Source of the DNA: an uncultured Anaeromusa sp.
GTDB taxonomy: Bacteria > Bacillota > Negativicutes > Anaeromusales > Anaeromusaceae
NCBI RefSeq assembly: GCF_963676855.1
Contig: NZ_OY781460.1
Span: forward strand, 806,001-870,000
Direction of reading: 5' to 3'
DNA: 64,000 nucleotides
Positions 41,810 to 51,521 of the stretch are shown here, piece after piece. Position 1 is the stretch's first letter. Every line of letters begins with the position of its first letter. The notes under the pieces are model-generated. The model made no database searches, was not told the origin of the DNA, and was given only the letters and a program-made list of their open reading frames with translations. The position numbers and the translations under genes were made by a program.

Positions 41810-44800
41810 TCAAAGTGAACTCGAATTTGTCGAGGACGTCAAAGCTGCCAACTGGAGCTGCAAATCTACTAGTTTAGATTCTAATTGAGGTAGGGCGCCT
41901 GGGGATGTGTTTCCCAAAGTGATTACTTCTTTTAGCCCATCTATCTCGTTTTTCAACGCGTCTATTTTTGCTTGCAACCCTTGCGGCACCGCGCTAGACA
42001 AAGGCTCGGCGGGGATAGCAAGACCTTGTGCTGGCAAAGCGCCCGTCTTGTAAGAGACAGGGCTGGCGAAGGAAGTAATTCCGCCTGCTCCCAAGAACAG
42101 CCCCCCTGTGCCGAAGCCGCCTAAAGGACTGACGCCGCCGTTCAGCGTGTTCAGCAAGCCAGGAATGGCTGTCGTAAGAACGGCGTTGCCGGTGTTGCTG
42201 GTTGTTGGGTTTATGGCTAACGGATTGGTTTGGCCGTTGGGTAAAGTGGCTGTGCTTATATAAGTGCCTCGCACGTCATCGTAAAACCCGCGTACGCCGC
42301 CACGGGGACTGGAGGCGGCCGCTCCCTGGGCTCCGGAGCTGAAGGCATAGGCGGCCGCTGTGGCTTGGGGCGTATCAGAGATCGGGGAGGATGAAGCAGG
42401 AAGAGCGGCAACGATGGTTAAAGCGGCGCTGTTGCCGGGGGCCTGATTCAGGGTATAGTTGGGAGTGGCTGCCGCAAAAACCAGGCCGCTGCCGGTTATG
42501 GCGTAGGTTCCTGGAGCGCTGGCGGCTGTGGCCGCGGTATTCCAGGAGGCGGGATTGATGTTTATAAAGACGTTGCCGGCGTTGTCGCTGCCCGCATAGC
42601 CGGTTATGACACCGCTCAGCCCGGCCGGCGTGGTCCCTTGTAGTCTGGTGGTCGGATTGGCTTGGTAGTATAAGGCGGCTGGCGTGATGTTCGCCATAGG
42701 AAACATACCGACAGTGGAAAAGGAATAGTTTGCTAAATCGGTACCGCCTAAAGTTAGGGTAATGGGTTTATTATTGCCGACGTCTTTGGTGTCGAAAGAG
42801 CCGCTCAAGGTGAGGTTGTCGCCGGAAATTATATCGGGGGAGGCGAAGTGTGCGATGGTGGCTGCGGCAGTGCCGTCATACACTTTGCCGGAAGTAGTAA
42901 ATGTGACTGTGTTGAGAGGTTTGGCAACAATGTTGCCAGTGGGGCTTCCGGAGAGTGCTTGCAGCACATAGTTGCCAGCGTCAGCGCCGCCCAAGGACCA
43001 GGAGGAAATGGCTTTGGCAGTGCCGACATTTTTATCGGCGAAAGAGCCGTGCAAGGTGAGTGTGTCGCCGCTGACTTTGTCGGCAGAGGTAAAGGCGAAG
43101 TCCGGGGTGGCGTTAGTGCCATTGTAGATCTTGTCGGTGAAGGTAATGTTGCTGACAGTAAGAGGCTTAGCCGTGACGGTGGCGGTAGTAGGCAAAGAAG
43201 CAAGTTGGTAATTTGCAGAGCCGGCTAAAGTTCCGGAAACAGATTGCGTGCCAACGTTTTTGCTGTTGTAGTGAGTGTTTAATGTAAGCGTGCTGCCATC
43301 AAGCAGGGAGGCATAGGCGTAGTTGTTGCTAAACAAGCCGTCATAGGTTTTGTTTAAGGAGGTAAGGCCAAAATCACTCAAGGAAAGTTGCTTGGGGGTG
43401 ATGGAGGCGGTCGGCTTCGTGGCAGACAGTTTGTATTTGTTATTGGGGTTGCTAGTGAGTGTGGCGGTAACGGTTTTGCCGTTGGCGGCATCGGCATTGG
43501 CAAAGGTGCCGGTAATTGTTACGGAGTCGCCGTTTTCCAGGCCGGCAGCGGGCGTTACGTCTGCAGCGGTATTGCCATCGTACACTTTATTCGCGGCACT
43601 TAGGGACAATAGAATCTGGTTTAGCACCAGCGTATTGCCGCTATAGTTGTCGCTGACTGAGTAGGTGCCATATTTTTGCGTATAGCCGCCCAGACTGCTT
43701 GGGGCGGTTTTCGAGTATACCGTCACCTTGTTTCCGCTTAAAGTTGCGCCGTTGCTTAGGGTTGTGTTGAAGCCTTCGGCTGGAGCGCTGAGAAGCGAGC
43801 CGGCGGCAGTTAACGAGGCGTTAATCGCAACGTCTCCGGCAGTTGTTTTTAACGCAAGGCTGCCGCCGGATTTGATGGGCGCGTTAATCACAATGCCATT
43901 AGCGGCAAGCAATGTAAGAGAATTGGTAGATGCATTTGGGTCTCCTGTAAATGTGTTGGAGCCAGCGCTGGAGCTCCAATCCAGGGGCGCGGCGACAGTG
44001 ATCTTGCCAGTGCCGGGTGCTCCCTTGTACGGGTCTGTAATATTTGGTGTTGCGTTTAGACAACTGACGATAGACGCCCCTGGATTGGTGGTTTGAATCG
44101 TAACATCCCCATAGGTCAAGAGGTCTAATAAATCCGAAGCGGCCATGCCGTTGATCGAAGGCTGTCCAGTGAATGTTATCGGGCCACCTGGATTCGGATT
44201 GTTCATATTCGGATTGCTTGGATCGTTATTGGCCTGAATTGCGGTATTATCAGCTTCGATGGTAAAATCGGCGGGGTCCAGCAGCAGCTTGCCGGCTTTG
44301 CCCTTGGGCGCCAGGGTGTTTACTTTTCCTTTGAAAAGCAAGGTTTCCTTGCCTGATGTTTCCACCTTGCCGCCGTTGCCGCTTTGGCTGCCGCCTCGGG
44401 CGGAGATAGAGCCGGCAAAGGTCGTGTCGCCTTTGGCCCAAACGACGACCTTGCCGCCGTCGCCGTTGGTCAGGGCGTCCGCTTTCAGGGAAGCTCCGGC
44501 AGCGACGCTGGCGCTGGAAGCCTGGGTTTCCGCGCCGGAGCCCTGGTAGTTGCCGCCTACTAGGATGACGCCGCCGCCGGCGTCGCCGGAGGCATTCAAG
44601 GCTGCGGTGGACGTCAGGGATACCTTGTCGCCCAGTACCTTGACCGTGCCGCCGCTGACGCCGGCGACCGCGCCGGAAGCGTCCAACGAGCCGCTGTTGG
44701 CGGCGCCACCGTTCGTGCCGCCGTCTAAAATAATGACGCCGTTTTCATTGCGCAGGCGCTGCGCCTGGATGCGGCCGCTGTTGTTGACCACCGTTCCGGC

Positions 44801-45529
44801 TAACGTATCCGCCGCTTTGGCGCTGAGGTATACCCGGCCGCCGTCGGCGGTAATGACGCCGGAATTGGCTACGCTGGCCTGGAGGGCCGCCTGGTCCACC
44901 GCCAGGTTCAAGAACCCATCTCCGGCCAGATCCAGCGTGACCGCCTGTCCGGCGCCTAAAGCTACAGTACCTTGCTTGGCGACGATAATGCCGTTGTTTT
45001 TAGCCTGCGCTCCCAGGAGAGCGACGTAGCCGCCTTCGGCGGCGGTGATGCTGCCTTGGTTGACAACTGCGGCGCTGGAATCGCCGTTAAAGGCGTACTT
45101 GCCTGCCAGGAAATTAGCGTTTGTAATGTCCCGTGTTGACGCTACCAGACCGCCCACGTTGACCTGGGAGCCTGGCGCGAAGAGAACGCCGTTGGGATTG
45201 ACCAGGAACACCTGGCCGTTGGCGGACAGCGTCCCATAGATGGACGAGGCGTTGTTGCCCACTACGCGGTTTAAGGCCACCGACGAAGCGCCGGGCTGGA
45301 TGAATTGGACTTTTTCGCCGCTGGCGATGTTGAAGCTCTGCCAGTTGATGGCGGCTTTATCCGTGTATTGGGTGATGGTCATCGTAGCGCCCTTGCTGGC
45401 GATGTCCGCCTTGCCGGCTACGACCGAACCGTCCGTGGGATTGGCTAAGACGAGGGTGTTGTTGAGCAGCATGGCTGCCGCAAGGGTCAACGCCAACTGG
45501 CGTCCGTTTCGTTTCCATTTTCGTTGCAT
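41810..45529 (-). CDS. TpsA: secreted filamentous-haemagglutinin-like protein with YDG repeats
   Basis: A 1239-residue two-partner-secretion exoprotein. It has a long signal peptide (about 1-32) and a TPS domain (about 33-290) with ITQYTDKAAINWQSFNI, FLVNPNGVLFAPGSQVNVGG and GYVALLGAQAKN. A beta-helical part and four YDG-type repeats follow (KVYDGNTAADV, KTYDGLFSNN, KIYNGTNATP, KVYDGTAAAT, about residues 600-960). The C-terminus has a short coiled coil (KIDALKNEIDGLKEV, LESKLVDLQLQL). The ATG at 45529 follows GGAGG; a longer frame to 45685 overlaps tpsB and is rejected. It is probably an adhesin or surface scaffold exported by the TpsB encoded just upstream. Confidence 0.93.
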   Translation of the reverse strand: MQRKWKRNGRQLALTLAAAMLLNNTLVLANPTDGSVVAGKADIASKGATMTITQYTDKAAINWQSFNIASGEKVQFIQPGASSVALNRVVGNNASSIYGTLSANGQVFLVNPNGVLFAPGSQVNVGGLVASTRDITNANFLAGKYAFNGDSSAAVVNQGSITAAEGGYVALLGAQAKNNGIIVAKQGTVALGAGQAVTLDLAGDGFLNLAVDQAALQASVANSGVITADGGRVYLSAKAADTLAGTVVNNSGRIQAQRLRNENGVIILDGGTNGGAANSGSLDASGAVAGVSGGTVKVLGDKVSLTSTAALNASGDAGGGVILVGGNYQGSGAETQASSASVAAGASLKADALTNGDGGKVVVWAKGDTTFAGSISARGGSQSGNGGKVETSGKETLLFKGKVNTLAPKGKAGKLLLDPADFTIEADNTAIQANNDPSNPNMNNPNPGGPITFTGQPSINGMAASDLLDLLTYGDVTIQTTNPGASIVSCLNATPNITDPYKGAPGTGKITVAAPLDWSSSAGSNTFTGDPNASTNSLTLLAANGIVINAPIKSGGSLALKTTAGDVAINASLTAAGSLLSAPAEGFNTTLSNGATLSGNKVTVYSKTAPSSLGGYTQKYGTYSVSDNYSGNTLVLNQILLSLSAANKVYDGNTAADVTPAAGLENGDSVTITGTFANADAANGKTVTATLTSNPNNKYKLSATKPTASITPKQLSLSDFGLTSLNKTYDGLFSNNYAYASLLDGSTLTLNTHYNSKNVGTQSVSGTLAGSANYQLASLPTTATVTAKPLTVSNITFTDKIYNGTNATPDFAFTSADKVSGDTLTLHGSFADKNVGTAKAISSWSLGGADAGNYVLQALSGSPTGNIVAKPLNTVTFTTSGKVYDGTAAATIAHFASPDIISGDNLTLSGSFDTKDVGNNKPITLTLGGTDLANYSFSTVGMFPMANITPAALYYQANPTTRLQGTTPAGLSGVITGYAGSDNAGNVFININPASWNTAATAASAPGTYAITGSGLVFAAATPNYTLNQAPGNSAALTIVAALPASSSPISDTPQATAAAYAFSSGAQGAAASSPRGGVRGFYDDVRGTYISTATLPNGQTNPLAINPTTSNTGNAVLTTAIPGLLNTLNGGVSPLGGFGTGGLFLGAGGITSFASPVSYKTGALPAQGLAIPAEPLSSAVPQGLQAKIDALKNEIDGLKEVITLGNTSPGALPQLESKLVDLQLQLAALTSSTNSSSL

Positions 45530-45542
45530 GAGAATGCCTCCA

Positions 45543-47216
45543 TTAAAATGATTTCGACGCTCTAAACCAGAAGCGGCCGTTTTTATCGGTGTCAGACTGA
45601 GCGGTCTCGGAACCCAGTTTCCAGGCGTAATCCAGCCGCAGGCTGTAGTCGCCTGGGCGGCTGAGAATGAGGCCAAGGCCTGCACCGGAAAGAGTACGGG
45701 TATTGCCGCCGGCGCCAGTCCAGGTATTTTTGTTGAGGGTCACATGGCCGTGGTCGACAAAGGCGGCCAATTGAACCGCGGGCGTGGGCAGGTTCCAGCA
45801 CAGCTCGCCCGAAGCTAGATAGCCGGTATCGCCGGCGGCTTCGCCTTGCGGATAGGCGCGTACGCCTGTGGCGCCGCCGAGGAAGAGCTTTTCCGAAGAG
45901 TCCAGGTTGTGGCTGGCTAACTGACCGGTAAAGGACAAGCTGTAGCTCAGGCGGCTGTTGAGGTATTTTTGCCGGTACAAGTTCAGGATGCTTTTGGTGT
46001 AATTGCCTTCGCTTTGGACATTGGCGTCATTGGTGCGGGCGTCAGCAGAGCCCATCATCAGATGGCCTTGGTATACGGTGAAATCAAAGGTGTTGAGTCC
46101 GTTGCCGTCGGCGTCGTAGGCATCGCCAGCCAGGCCCAACGAGACGGCGTTGGCCTGTTTTTGGCTGTTGCTGGTGGAACCCACAAGATCCTCCAGGTCT
46201 TTGTGCTCAAAGCCCCAATGAAAGCGAAGATTGTGGGTGCGGGAGCGCGTCAACGGATAGGAGCCGAAAAGGCTGGTGGTTTTGGCTACGCCGTTAGCGT
46301 CCAGATTGGTGTAGTTTTCACCCAGGAGGTAATGAACACGGGAATAGCTGATGCCGAGCTTGCCGCCGCCGGAGCCGACAGGCAGCGTATACGAAAAGGA
46401 GGCATTATTCATGCCGGAACCGGTGTAAAGACCGCCGAGAGAAAAGGAGTCCCCCAGGCTGCCGGGATTGTCGATGGTGAGGTTCAAGCCGCCGCGAACA
46501 TCGCCGGTGAAGCGATTGCCCCAGTTGTCGGTGGAGAGCTGGCCATGGATCGGAGGAGCATCCTCGCATTCTAAGATGAGCAGAGAGGTTCCCGGCTCTT
46601 GTCCGGGAGCTAAGGTGCTTTTTAAGCGCAGACCACTGATATCACTGATCAGAAGCAGGGCGCGTTCTAACTCCTGTTGGTGTACATAGCTGCCGTTTTT
46701 CAACAACGGCTTGGTTAACGCTTCCAGGTAGGAGGTGGGCACGCGGGAGTGGTTGCGAATATCAATTTTTTCGTATTGTCCCAGGACGATGGTGATAGTG
46801 ACAGTGTTGTCGGAGCTTTCCTGGGGCGGTATGTAGGCTTTGGCTACCAGATAGCCTTTTTGCCGCAGATAGAGACTGATGCGGTCTGCGCGCTGGTAAA
46901 GCTCCGCCAGAGTCAGCGGCTTATCCAAGCTGTCCGCTACCAATGCGTTTAGATCGCTGGCAGGGATAGCATCTTGGCCGGTAAAACGGAATTCGTGCAC
47001 CGTCAAGGTTTCGCCGCCGGCGGCGGGAGCTTGCGTTGCGGCTTCTTCGATGTGAATGCCTGTTGTAGTGGCAGGAGGCAGGACGCGCTGCTGCTCCTGG
47101 GTGTTTTTTAATGTGCTGCCTGCATCCGGAGGCGCGGCTGCTGCGGAAGAGGCGAACAGCAAACCAGTGACGACGACAAACGCAGGGACAGAATATAATC
47201 GGGTTGTGATTTTCAT
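45543..47216 (-). CDS. TpsB: ShlB/FhaC-type outer-membrane transporter
   Basis: A 557-residue Omp85-superfamily transporter: a signal peptide (cleavage near SSAAAA-PP, about residue 27), a POTRA region (about 75-215, DAIPASDLNALVADSL and YLRQKGYLVAKAYIPPQ) and a 16-stranded-type barrel to the C-terminal FWFRASKSF. It exports the TpsA encoded 14 bases downstream. The ATG follows GAGAGGATC. Together with the autotransporter it shows the cell has an outer membrane. Confidence 0.93.
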   Translation of the reverse strand: MKITTRLYSVPAFVVVTGLLFASSAAAAPPDAGSTLKNTQEQQRVLPPATTTGIHIEEAATQAPAAGGETLTVHEFRFTGQDAIPASDLNALVADSLDKPLTLAELYQRADRISLYLRQKGYLVAKAYIPPQESSDNTVTITIVLGQYEKIDIRNHSRVPTSYLEALTKPLLKNGSYVHQQELERALLLISDISGLRLKSTLAPGQEPGTSLLILECEDAPPIHGQLSTDNWGNRFTGDVRGGLNLTIDNPGSLGDSFSLGGLYTGSGMNNASFSYTLPVGSGGGKLGISYSRVHYLLGENYTNLDANGVAKTTSLFGSYPLTRSRTHNLRFHWGFEHKDLEDLVGSTSNSQKQANAVSLGLAGDAYDADGNGLNTFDFTVYQGHLMMGSADARTNDANVQSEGNYTKSILNLYRQKYLNSRLSYSLSFTGQLASHNLDSSEKLFLGGATGVRAYPQGEAAGDTGYLASGELCWNLPTPAVQLAAFVDHGHVTLNKNTWTGAGGNTRTLSGAGLGLILSRPGDYSLRLDYAWKLGSETAQSDTDKNGRFWFRASKSF

Positions 47217-47550
47217 GAAACAAGATCCTCTCTAATCTAAAATAAAATACGTACAATCGTAAAACAAACAATAATTCTTGGGAAAAATGGGAAATCCTTT
47301 TGGTCTTACCTAGGCTGTGAGTTAATGAGGCAAACGTCGTAGAAAAAGAAGAAAAATCGTGTGACTCTAGTCGGGGGTGGGCGATAACATACTACTTAAC
47401 GCTATTAGCATAGCAGACGGTGCTGGGCTTGCCTATTATCCGAAAGTATAGTCTTTCAATCTTTTTTGCGGTATAAAGCAGGAATTTGTTAGGGAAAATA
47501 GAAAAAACTTCACGGTAATTCACATAATCTAGAGAGGGGTTGTTTGTAAA
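47217..47550. other. Divergent intergenic region, tpsB / sigma factor
   Basis: A 334-base gap between diverging genes. No gene or riboswitch was recognised. Several AT-rich -10-like words occur but no convincing -35/-10 pair could be assigned on either strand. It should contain the promoters of tpsBA and of the sigma factor. Confidence 0.4.
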
Positions 47551-48321
47551 GTGAAGCAAGATGTAGATTGGGATGCGAGAAACAGGGAGCTACTGACACG
47601 ATACCAGCAAGGAGATAAGGAAGCGTTGAATGAATTTCTAGAATGTAACCAAGGTCTTGTGCGTCATCTGCTGCGCCGATATCGATTGCTGCCTCTGGGG
47701 ATGGAGGAGGACGATCTGATGCAGCTAGGCTTTGTGGGACTGATTGAAGCGGCAAAGCGGCCACAGGTTCTGGAAAAGGCGTGCTTGTCTAATTATCTTT
47801 CCTTCTGCATTCGCAAACGGCTCTACTTGGGAATTTGGCAGGAAGGGTATTTGGTGCACTTGCCGCGGCGGCAGCATGAGGCAGCCGTACAAGTTCGGCG
47901 CGTGGAGGGCGAGCGGCTGGTGAGGGGGAAGCCCGAAGACTGGGGCTGGCGGCAGCTGGGTTTGTCCGCAAGCGTTTATCGGGAGCGGTTGCGTTGCTAC
48001 CAGGTGTTTCTGGGGAATCATGCGTCATTGGATGCTTCCAAACCAGGAGAGGAGCGCTTGTTGGACGTATTGCAAGCGGGGGAGGATTCTTCGCCGGAAG
48101 TGCAAACGTTGCGGAGGTGGAGGCGGAAAACGCTGCAAGCGGTGTTGGGCCGTCTGCCTAAGAAGCAGGTTTGGATGGTGCGGGGGTATTTTGGACTGGG
48201 GTATCGGCAGCGGCGTTCTTTGCGGGAACTGGGAAAATGCTGCGGCTTGTCGGAAGAACAGGTGCGTCAGCTGATTCAGGAAGCGTTGGAACGCTTGCGA
48301 AAAACGTTAGGCAGCTGTTAA
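47551..48321 (+). CDS. Sigma70-family RNA polymerase sigma factor
   Basis: A 256-residue sigma factor: region 2 (about 12-90, NQGLVRHLLRRYR, DDLMQLGFVGLIEAAKR), a divergent middle rich in Arg/Trp, and region 4 (about 190-250) with SLRELGKCCGLSEEQVRQLIQEALERLRK. The start is a GTG preceded by GAGAGGGG. It is divergent from tpsBA, so it might control the secretion genes, which is inference from position alone. No anti-sigma factor is adjacent. Confidence 0.88.
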   Translation: MKQDVDWDARNRELLTRYQQGDKEALNEFLECNQGLVRHLLRRYRLLPLGMEEDDLMQLGFVGLIEAAKRPQVLEKACLSNYLSFCIRKRLYLGIWQEGYLVHLPRRQHEAAVQVRRVEGERLVRGKPEDWGWRQLGLSASVYRERLRCYQVFLGNHASLDASKPGEERLLDVLQAGEDSSPEVQTLRRWRRKTLQAVLGRLPKKQVWMVRGYFGLGYRQRRSLRELGKCCGLSEEQVRQLIQEALERLRKTLGSC

Positions 48322-48455
48322 CGCATTAGCTTATTTTTCTAGGGTGGCTCCTGGCCTCGCCTGGGAAGGAGTTTGCGTAGCCAAGCAAGAATCCGTAAAA
48401 GCTAACAAAAGTCTCTTGACGTATGGCGGGCTTTGTAATGGAAAGGCGGATTTTC

Positions 48456-50456
48456 ATGAAAACCATTGCGATTGTGACGAACGGTGCGACTCCGTTGGGA
48501 TCGTTTTTAAAGGAAAACTTAGAAGAGGTGCTGGCGGGCTATGTAGACATCCGTCTTTATGCGTTAAATGCGCTGATGCCGCCGACGCGGTTGGAAGAGG
48601 ACGTAGTCCTGGTGATGCTGAAGAGCAAGGTGCTGGAAGTAGAGGGCTATGTGCCGGACACTAGCCGCATTTTAGTAGTGCAGCGGACGGTGCGTGAAGG
48701 GGCGGTGGAGCCACTTTTGTCTTTACCCGAGGGCACGAGGGTGCTGGTGGTCAATGATGCGCCGGAGACGACATTGGAGACGGTGGCTTTTTTGTATCAA
48801 GTGGGCTTGCGGCATTTGCGCTTGATTCCGTATGATCCGGATAAATCCGTAGACTGCATGCTGGCGACAACTCCCGGGGAGGCCCATTTGGTGCCGCCGC
48901 CGATTTCGATGATTGTAGATTTGGGCAATCGGGTGATCGATATATCGACTTTTTTGGAGATTATTAATCGTCTGGGTTTAGAATGTGCGGAAGTCAGCCG
49001 GCGTTTGGTTTTGTATGCGGAATCGACCGTCAATGTAGCTGGCGGCATCAAAGAACAGCAGCGGCAGCTGTTTTTGCAGAAGGCGCAGTTGGAGTCGGTA
49101 GTGGATTTGGCGAAGGAGGGCCTGTTGCTGCTGGACGTGCAAGGGCGTATTTTAGTGGCCAACGCGGCGATGCGAGAATTGCTAAAGATGGAAGGAGATG
49201 CCTGTTTAGGTCGTAAAGCGGCGAAGGTTCTCCCTGCGCCTTTGGCAGCGCTGCTGCCTGGCGGCGATGTGCGGGGCGAAGTGGTGGAAATGGTTGGGCG
49301 AGAGCTGCTGGTAGGAAAGCAGACCATTTTGCAGTTTGGCATGCCGGCGGGCTGCTGTCTCAGTGTGCAAGACATTACGTATTTGCGGCAACTGGAAAAA
49401 ACCAAGGAGCGCCGGTTGCGTTCCCAAGGGCTGACGGCGCGGTATTGTTTTGGAGATATTCGTACTCAAGTACCGCGCATGCGGGAGTGCCTGCAGTTGG
49501 CGGAGAGGATGGCAGCTTCCGGGTTGACGGTGTTGATTGCTGGAGAAAGCGGCACAGGAAAGGAACTTTTAGCGCAGTCCATTCATAATGCGTCGCCCCG
49601 TAAAAACCAACCGTTTGTAGCGGTAAACTGTGCCGCTGTGCCGGAAGCTCTCTTGGAAAGTGAGCTGTTTGGCTACGAAGGAGGCGCATTTACGGGGGCG
49701 CTGCGCGAGGGGAAGCGAGGGTTGTTTGAACAGGCTCATGGCGGGACGGTGTTCTTGGATGAAGTAGGGGATATGCCACTGGCGCTGCAGGCACGTCTGC
49801 TGCGGGTGCTCCAGGAAAAACAGCTGACTCGGCTGGGTTCAAGTCAGGTGCTTAATGTAGACATCCGTGTCGTGGCGGCGACGCATCTGGATTTGCGTCA
49901 ACTCTTAGAGGCGGGGCGTTTTCGGCAAGATTTATATTATCGGTTGCATGTGCTGCCGCTAGTGGTGCCGCCCCTGCGGGAGCGGCGCGAAGACGTTTTG
50001 CCGTTGCTTTCGTTTTTCATAGGTGAACAAGGGAGACCTCAGCTTGAAGTAGATGCGGAGGCGAAAGCGGCACTGCTGGCCTACTCTTGGCCTGGAAACA
50101 TTCGGGAGCTACAAAACGTGGCGGCCTATGCGGCTTTTGCCGCAGGGGAACATCTTAGTGAAGCAGATTTGCCGTATTATGTGAGGGAGACGCTGCGAGA
50201 AGAGGAGCCTTTTCGGCGGCACAACGCCTGGCCGTTTGCGCAAAAAGTGCTTGCTTGTTTGGAAGCGGGACCGGCGGGCAGAAAGGCTATTAACGATCGA
50301 TTAAAGGTGCAAGGCTGCAGTGCCGGTGAAGGAGAGGTGCGCCGCGCATTGGAATGGCTGCAAAGCTGGGGACTGGTGGAGGCGCAAGCTGGGCGCAGTG
50401 GCAGCCGCTTGACGGAGCAAGGCAGGGTTGTGGCGAATGATCTTGAATTGCGTTGA
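48456..50456 (+). CDS. Sigma54-dependent transcriptional activator with novel N-terminal sensor
   Basis: A 666-residue bacterial enhancer-binding protein. An N-terminal 200-residue domain (MKTIAIVTNGATPLGSFLKE onward) resembles a PrpR/solute-binding-type sensor but is not certain; a PAS domain follows (about 215-310). The AAA+ domain has Walker A GESGTGKE near residue 362, GAFTGA near 410 (sigma54 contact) and an intact VFLDEVGDM Walker B. The C-terminus carries a winged-helix-like segment (RKAINDRLKVQG, LEWLQSWGLVEAQ) instead of a Fis-type helix-turn-helix. The ATG at 48456 follows GGAAAGGCGG. It precedes a -24/-12 promoter and the cysteine desulfidase operon, its likely target. Confidence 0.93.
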   Translation: MKTIAIVTNGATPLGSFLKENLEEVLAGYVDIRLYALNALMPPTRLEEDVVLVMLKSKVLEVEGYVPDTSRILVVQRTVREGAVEPLLSLPEGTRVLVVNDAPETTLETVAFLYQVGLRHLRLIPYDPDKSVDCMLATTPGEAHLVPPPISMIVDLGNRVIDISTFLEIINRLGLECAEVSRRLVLYAESTVNVAGGIKEQQRQLFLQKAQLESVVDLAKEGLLLLDVQGRILVANAAMRELLKMEGDACLGRKAAKVLPAPLAALLPGGDVRGEVVEMVGRELLVGKQTILQFGMPAGCCLSVQDITYLRQLEKTKERRLRSQGLTARYCFGDIRTQVPRMRECLQLAERMAASGLTVLIAGESGTGKELLAQSIHNASPRKNQPFVAVNCAAVPEALLESELFGYEGGAFTGALREGKRGLFEQAHGGTVFLDEVGDMPLALQARLLRVLQEKQLTRLGSSQVLNVDIRVVAATHLDLRQLLEAGRFRQDLYYRLHVLPLVVPPLRERREDVLPLLSFFIGEQGRPQLEVDAEAKAALLAYSWPGNIRELQNVAAYAAFAAGEHLSEADLPYYVRETLREEEPFRRHNAWPFAQKVLACLEAGPAGRKAINDRLKVQGCSAGEGEVRRALEWLQSWGLVEAQAGRSGSRLTEQGRVVANDLELR

Positions 50457-50543
50457 GGCGGCATTTGGTTCGGAGGCGTGTGTTGGTTGTCGCAAGAGCG
50501 AAGGATATCTTGATTTTTAAATAGGTTGAAAACGGGATCGTAA

Positions 50544-50562
50544 TAGGTTTGGAACTAACCTG
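50544..50562. promoter_or_regulatory. Possible activator-binding site (inverted repeat AGGTT-N7-AACCT)
   Basis: AGGTT-N7-AACCT with a further AGGTT half-site near 50523, about 120 bases upstream of the -24/-12 promoter. This is the expected distance for an enhancer site of the sigma54 activator. Assignment rests on symmetry and position only. Confidence 0.3.
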
Positions 50563-50594
50563 TTTTGGAGAAGGGAAAATAAATTTGTCTATAC

Positions 50595-50658
50595 ACAAAG
50601 GACTTAGGCGCAGGAATTCTTCTTCTAGGAGAAAAGGCGGTCTAAGTCCTTTGTTTTT
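50595..50658 (+). terminator. Terminator after the sigma54 activator gene
   Basis: CAAAGGACTTAG pairs with CTAAGTCCTTTG around a 35-base loop, followed by TTTTT. It isolates the activator from the operon it precedes. Confidence 0.85.
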
Positions 50659-50682
50659 GACTCCATAGTGCTTGAAGATAGT

Positions 50683-50698
50683 TGGCACCAACTTTGCT
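50683..50698 (+). promoter_or_regulatory. Sigma54 (-24/-12) promoter
   Basis: TGGCAC-N5-TTGCT, with GG and GC separated by ten bases, the canonical spacing. It lies 47 bases before the peptidase C26 start and downstream of a sigma54 activator gene, so assignment is strong. Confidence 0.88.
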
Positions 50699-50744
50699 AT
50701 TGTTAAGTTAATAGCATTTAGCAGTAAGTGAGGAGGCGTTTTAC

Positions 50745-51482
50745 ATGAAAGAACCGATTGTCGGGTTGCTAGGCAGCCGGTTGGTTATGCCGGGAGCTCC
50801 TTTTCCCGGTTTGGAGAGGGATTATATCAACCATGATTATGTGGAGGCGCTGCGGGCAGCGGGGGCGGTGCCTCTGTTACTGCCGGTGTTGGATACGGCA
50901 GCGATCGCGGCGCAGTTGGCTTGTGTAGATGCAGTGGTCTTTCCAGGCGGGTATGATGTGGATCCCTTCAGCTACGGCCAGCAGCCACGGCGAGGGCTGG
51001 GAGAAATTCTGCCGGATAGAGACGTTTATGAGTTGGCAGTGTTTCATGAGGCGCGGCGTATGGGGTTGCCTGTTTTGGGGGTCTGCCGAGGAATGCAGCT
51101 TATTAATGTGGCTTGCGGCGGTACGCTGCACCAGGACGTGGCGTTGGCCGCTCCGGAGGTGGGGAATCATTGGCAAGGCTATCCCCGGCACATTGCCAGC
51201 CATACCGTAGAGGTGGAGGAAAACTCGTTGCTGGCGGAAGCGATTGGCGCAAGCGGCGAGGTGCGCGTGAATAGCCATCACCACCAAGTGGTGGACAAGG
51301 CAGGAGAAGGCTTGCGCGTTAGCGCCAGGGCCTTGGACGGAGTGGTGGAAGCGCTGGAAGGCACAAGCGGGGCTTGGCTGCTGGCGGTGCAGTGGCATCC
51401 GGAGATGATGGCGGCAACGTCAGCGCCGATGGCGCAGCTGTTTGAGAAGTTTATAGCTATCATTAAAAAGAATTCTTGCTAA
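50745..51482 (+). CDS. Peptidase C26 / gamma-glutamyl hydrolase (PuuD-like)
   Basis: A 245-residue class I glutamine-amidotransferase-like hydrolase of the C26 family. The nucleophile elbow is LGVCRGMQLINVA (Cys), and the catalytic His/Glu lie in AVQWHPEMM. Also typical are VVFPGGYDVDP and NSHHHQVVDK. PuuD relatives cleave gamma-glutamyl bonds, for example gamma-Glu-GABA. It is the first gene of the sigma54-controlled unit with a permease and cysteine desulfidase, so a gamma-glutamyl-cysteine-type substrate is possible. The ATG follows GAGGAGG. Confidence 0.93.
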   Translation: MKEPIVGLLGSRLVMPGAPFPGLERDYINHDYVEALRAAGAVPLLLPVLDTAAIAAQLACVDAVVFPGGYDVDPFSYGQQPRRGLGEILPDRDVYELAVFHEARRMGLPVLGVCRGMQLINVACGGTLHQDVALAAPEVGNHWQGYPRHIASHTVEVEENSLLAEAIGASGEVRVNSHHHQVVDKAGEGLRVSARALDGVVEALEGTSGAWLLAVQWHPEMMAATSAPMAQLFEKFIAIIKKNSC

Positions 51483-51521
51483 TTTATAGTTTTCTTAGGG
51501 AATTAAGGAGGAGGCGAGCCC

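Noticed and set aside
47217..47550. c-di-GMP or other riboswitch before tpsB
   Set aside because: Some short words looked suggestive, but the conserved aptamer core was not found on either strand.
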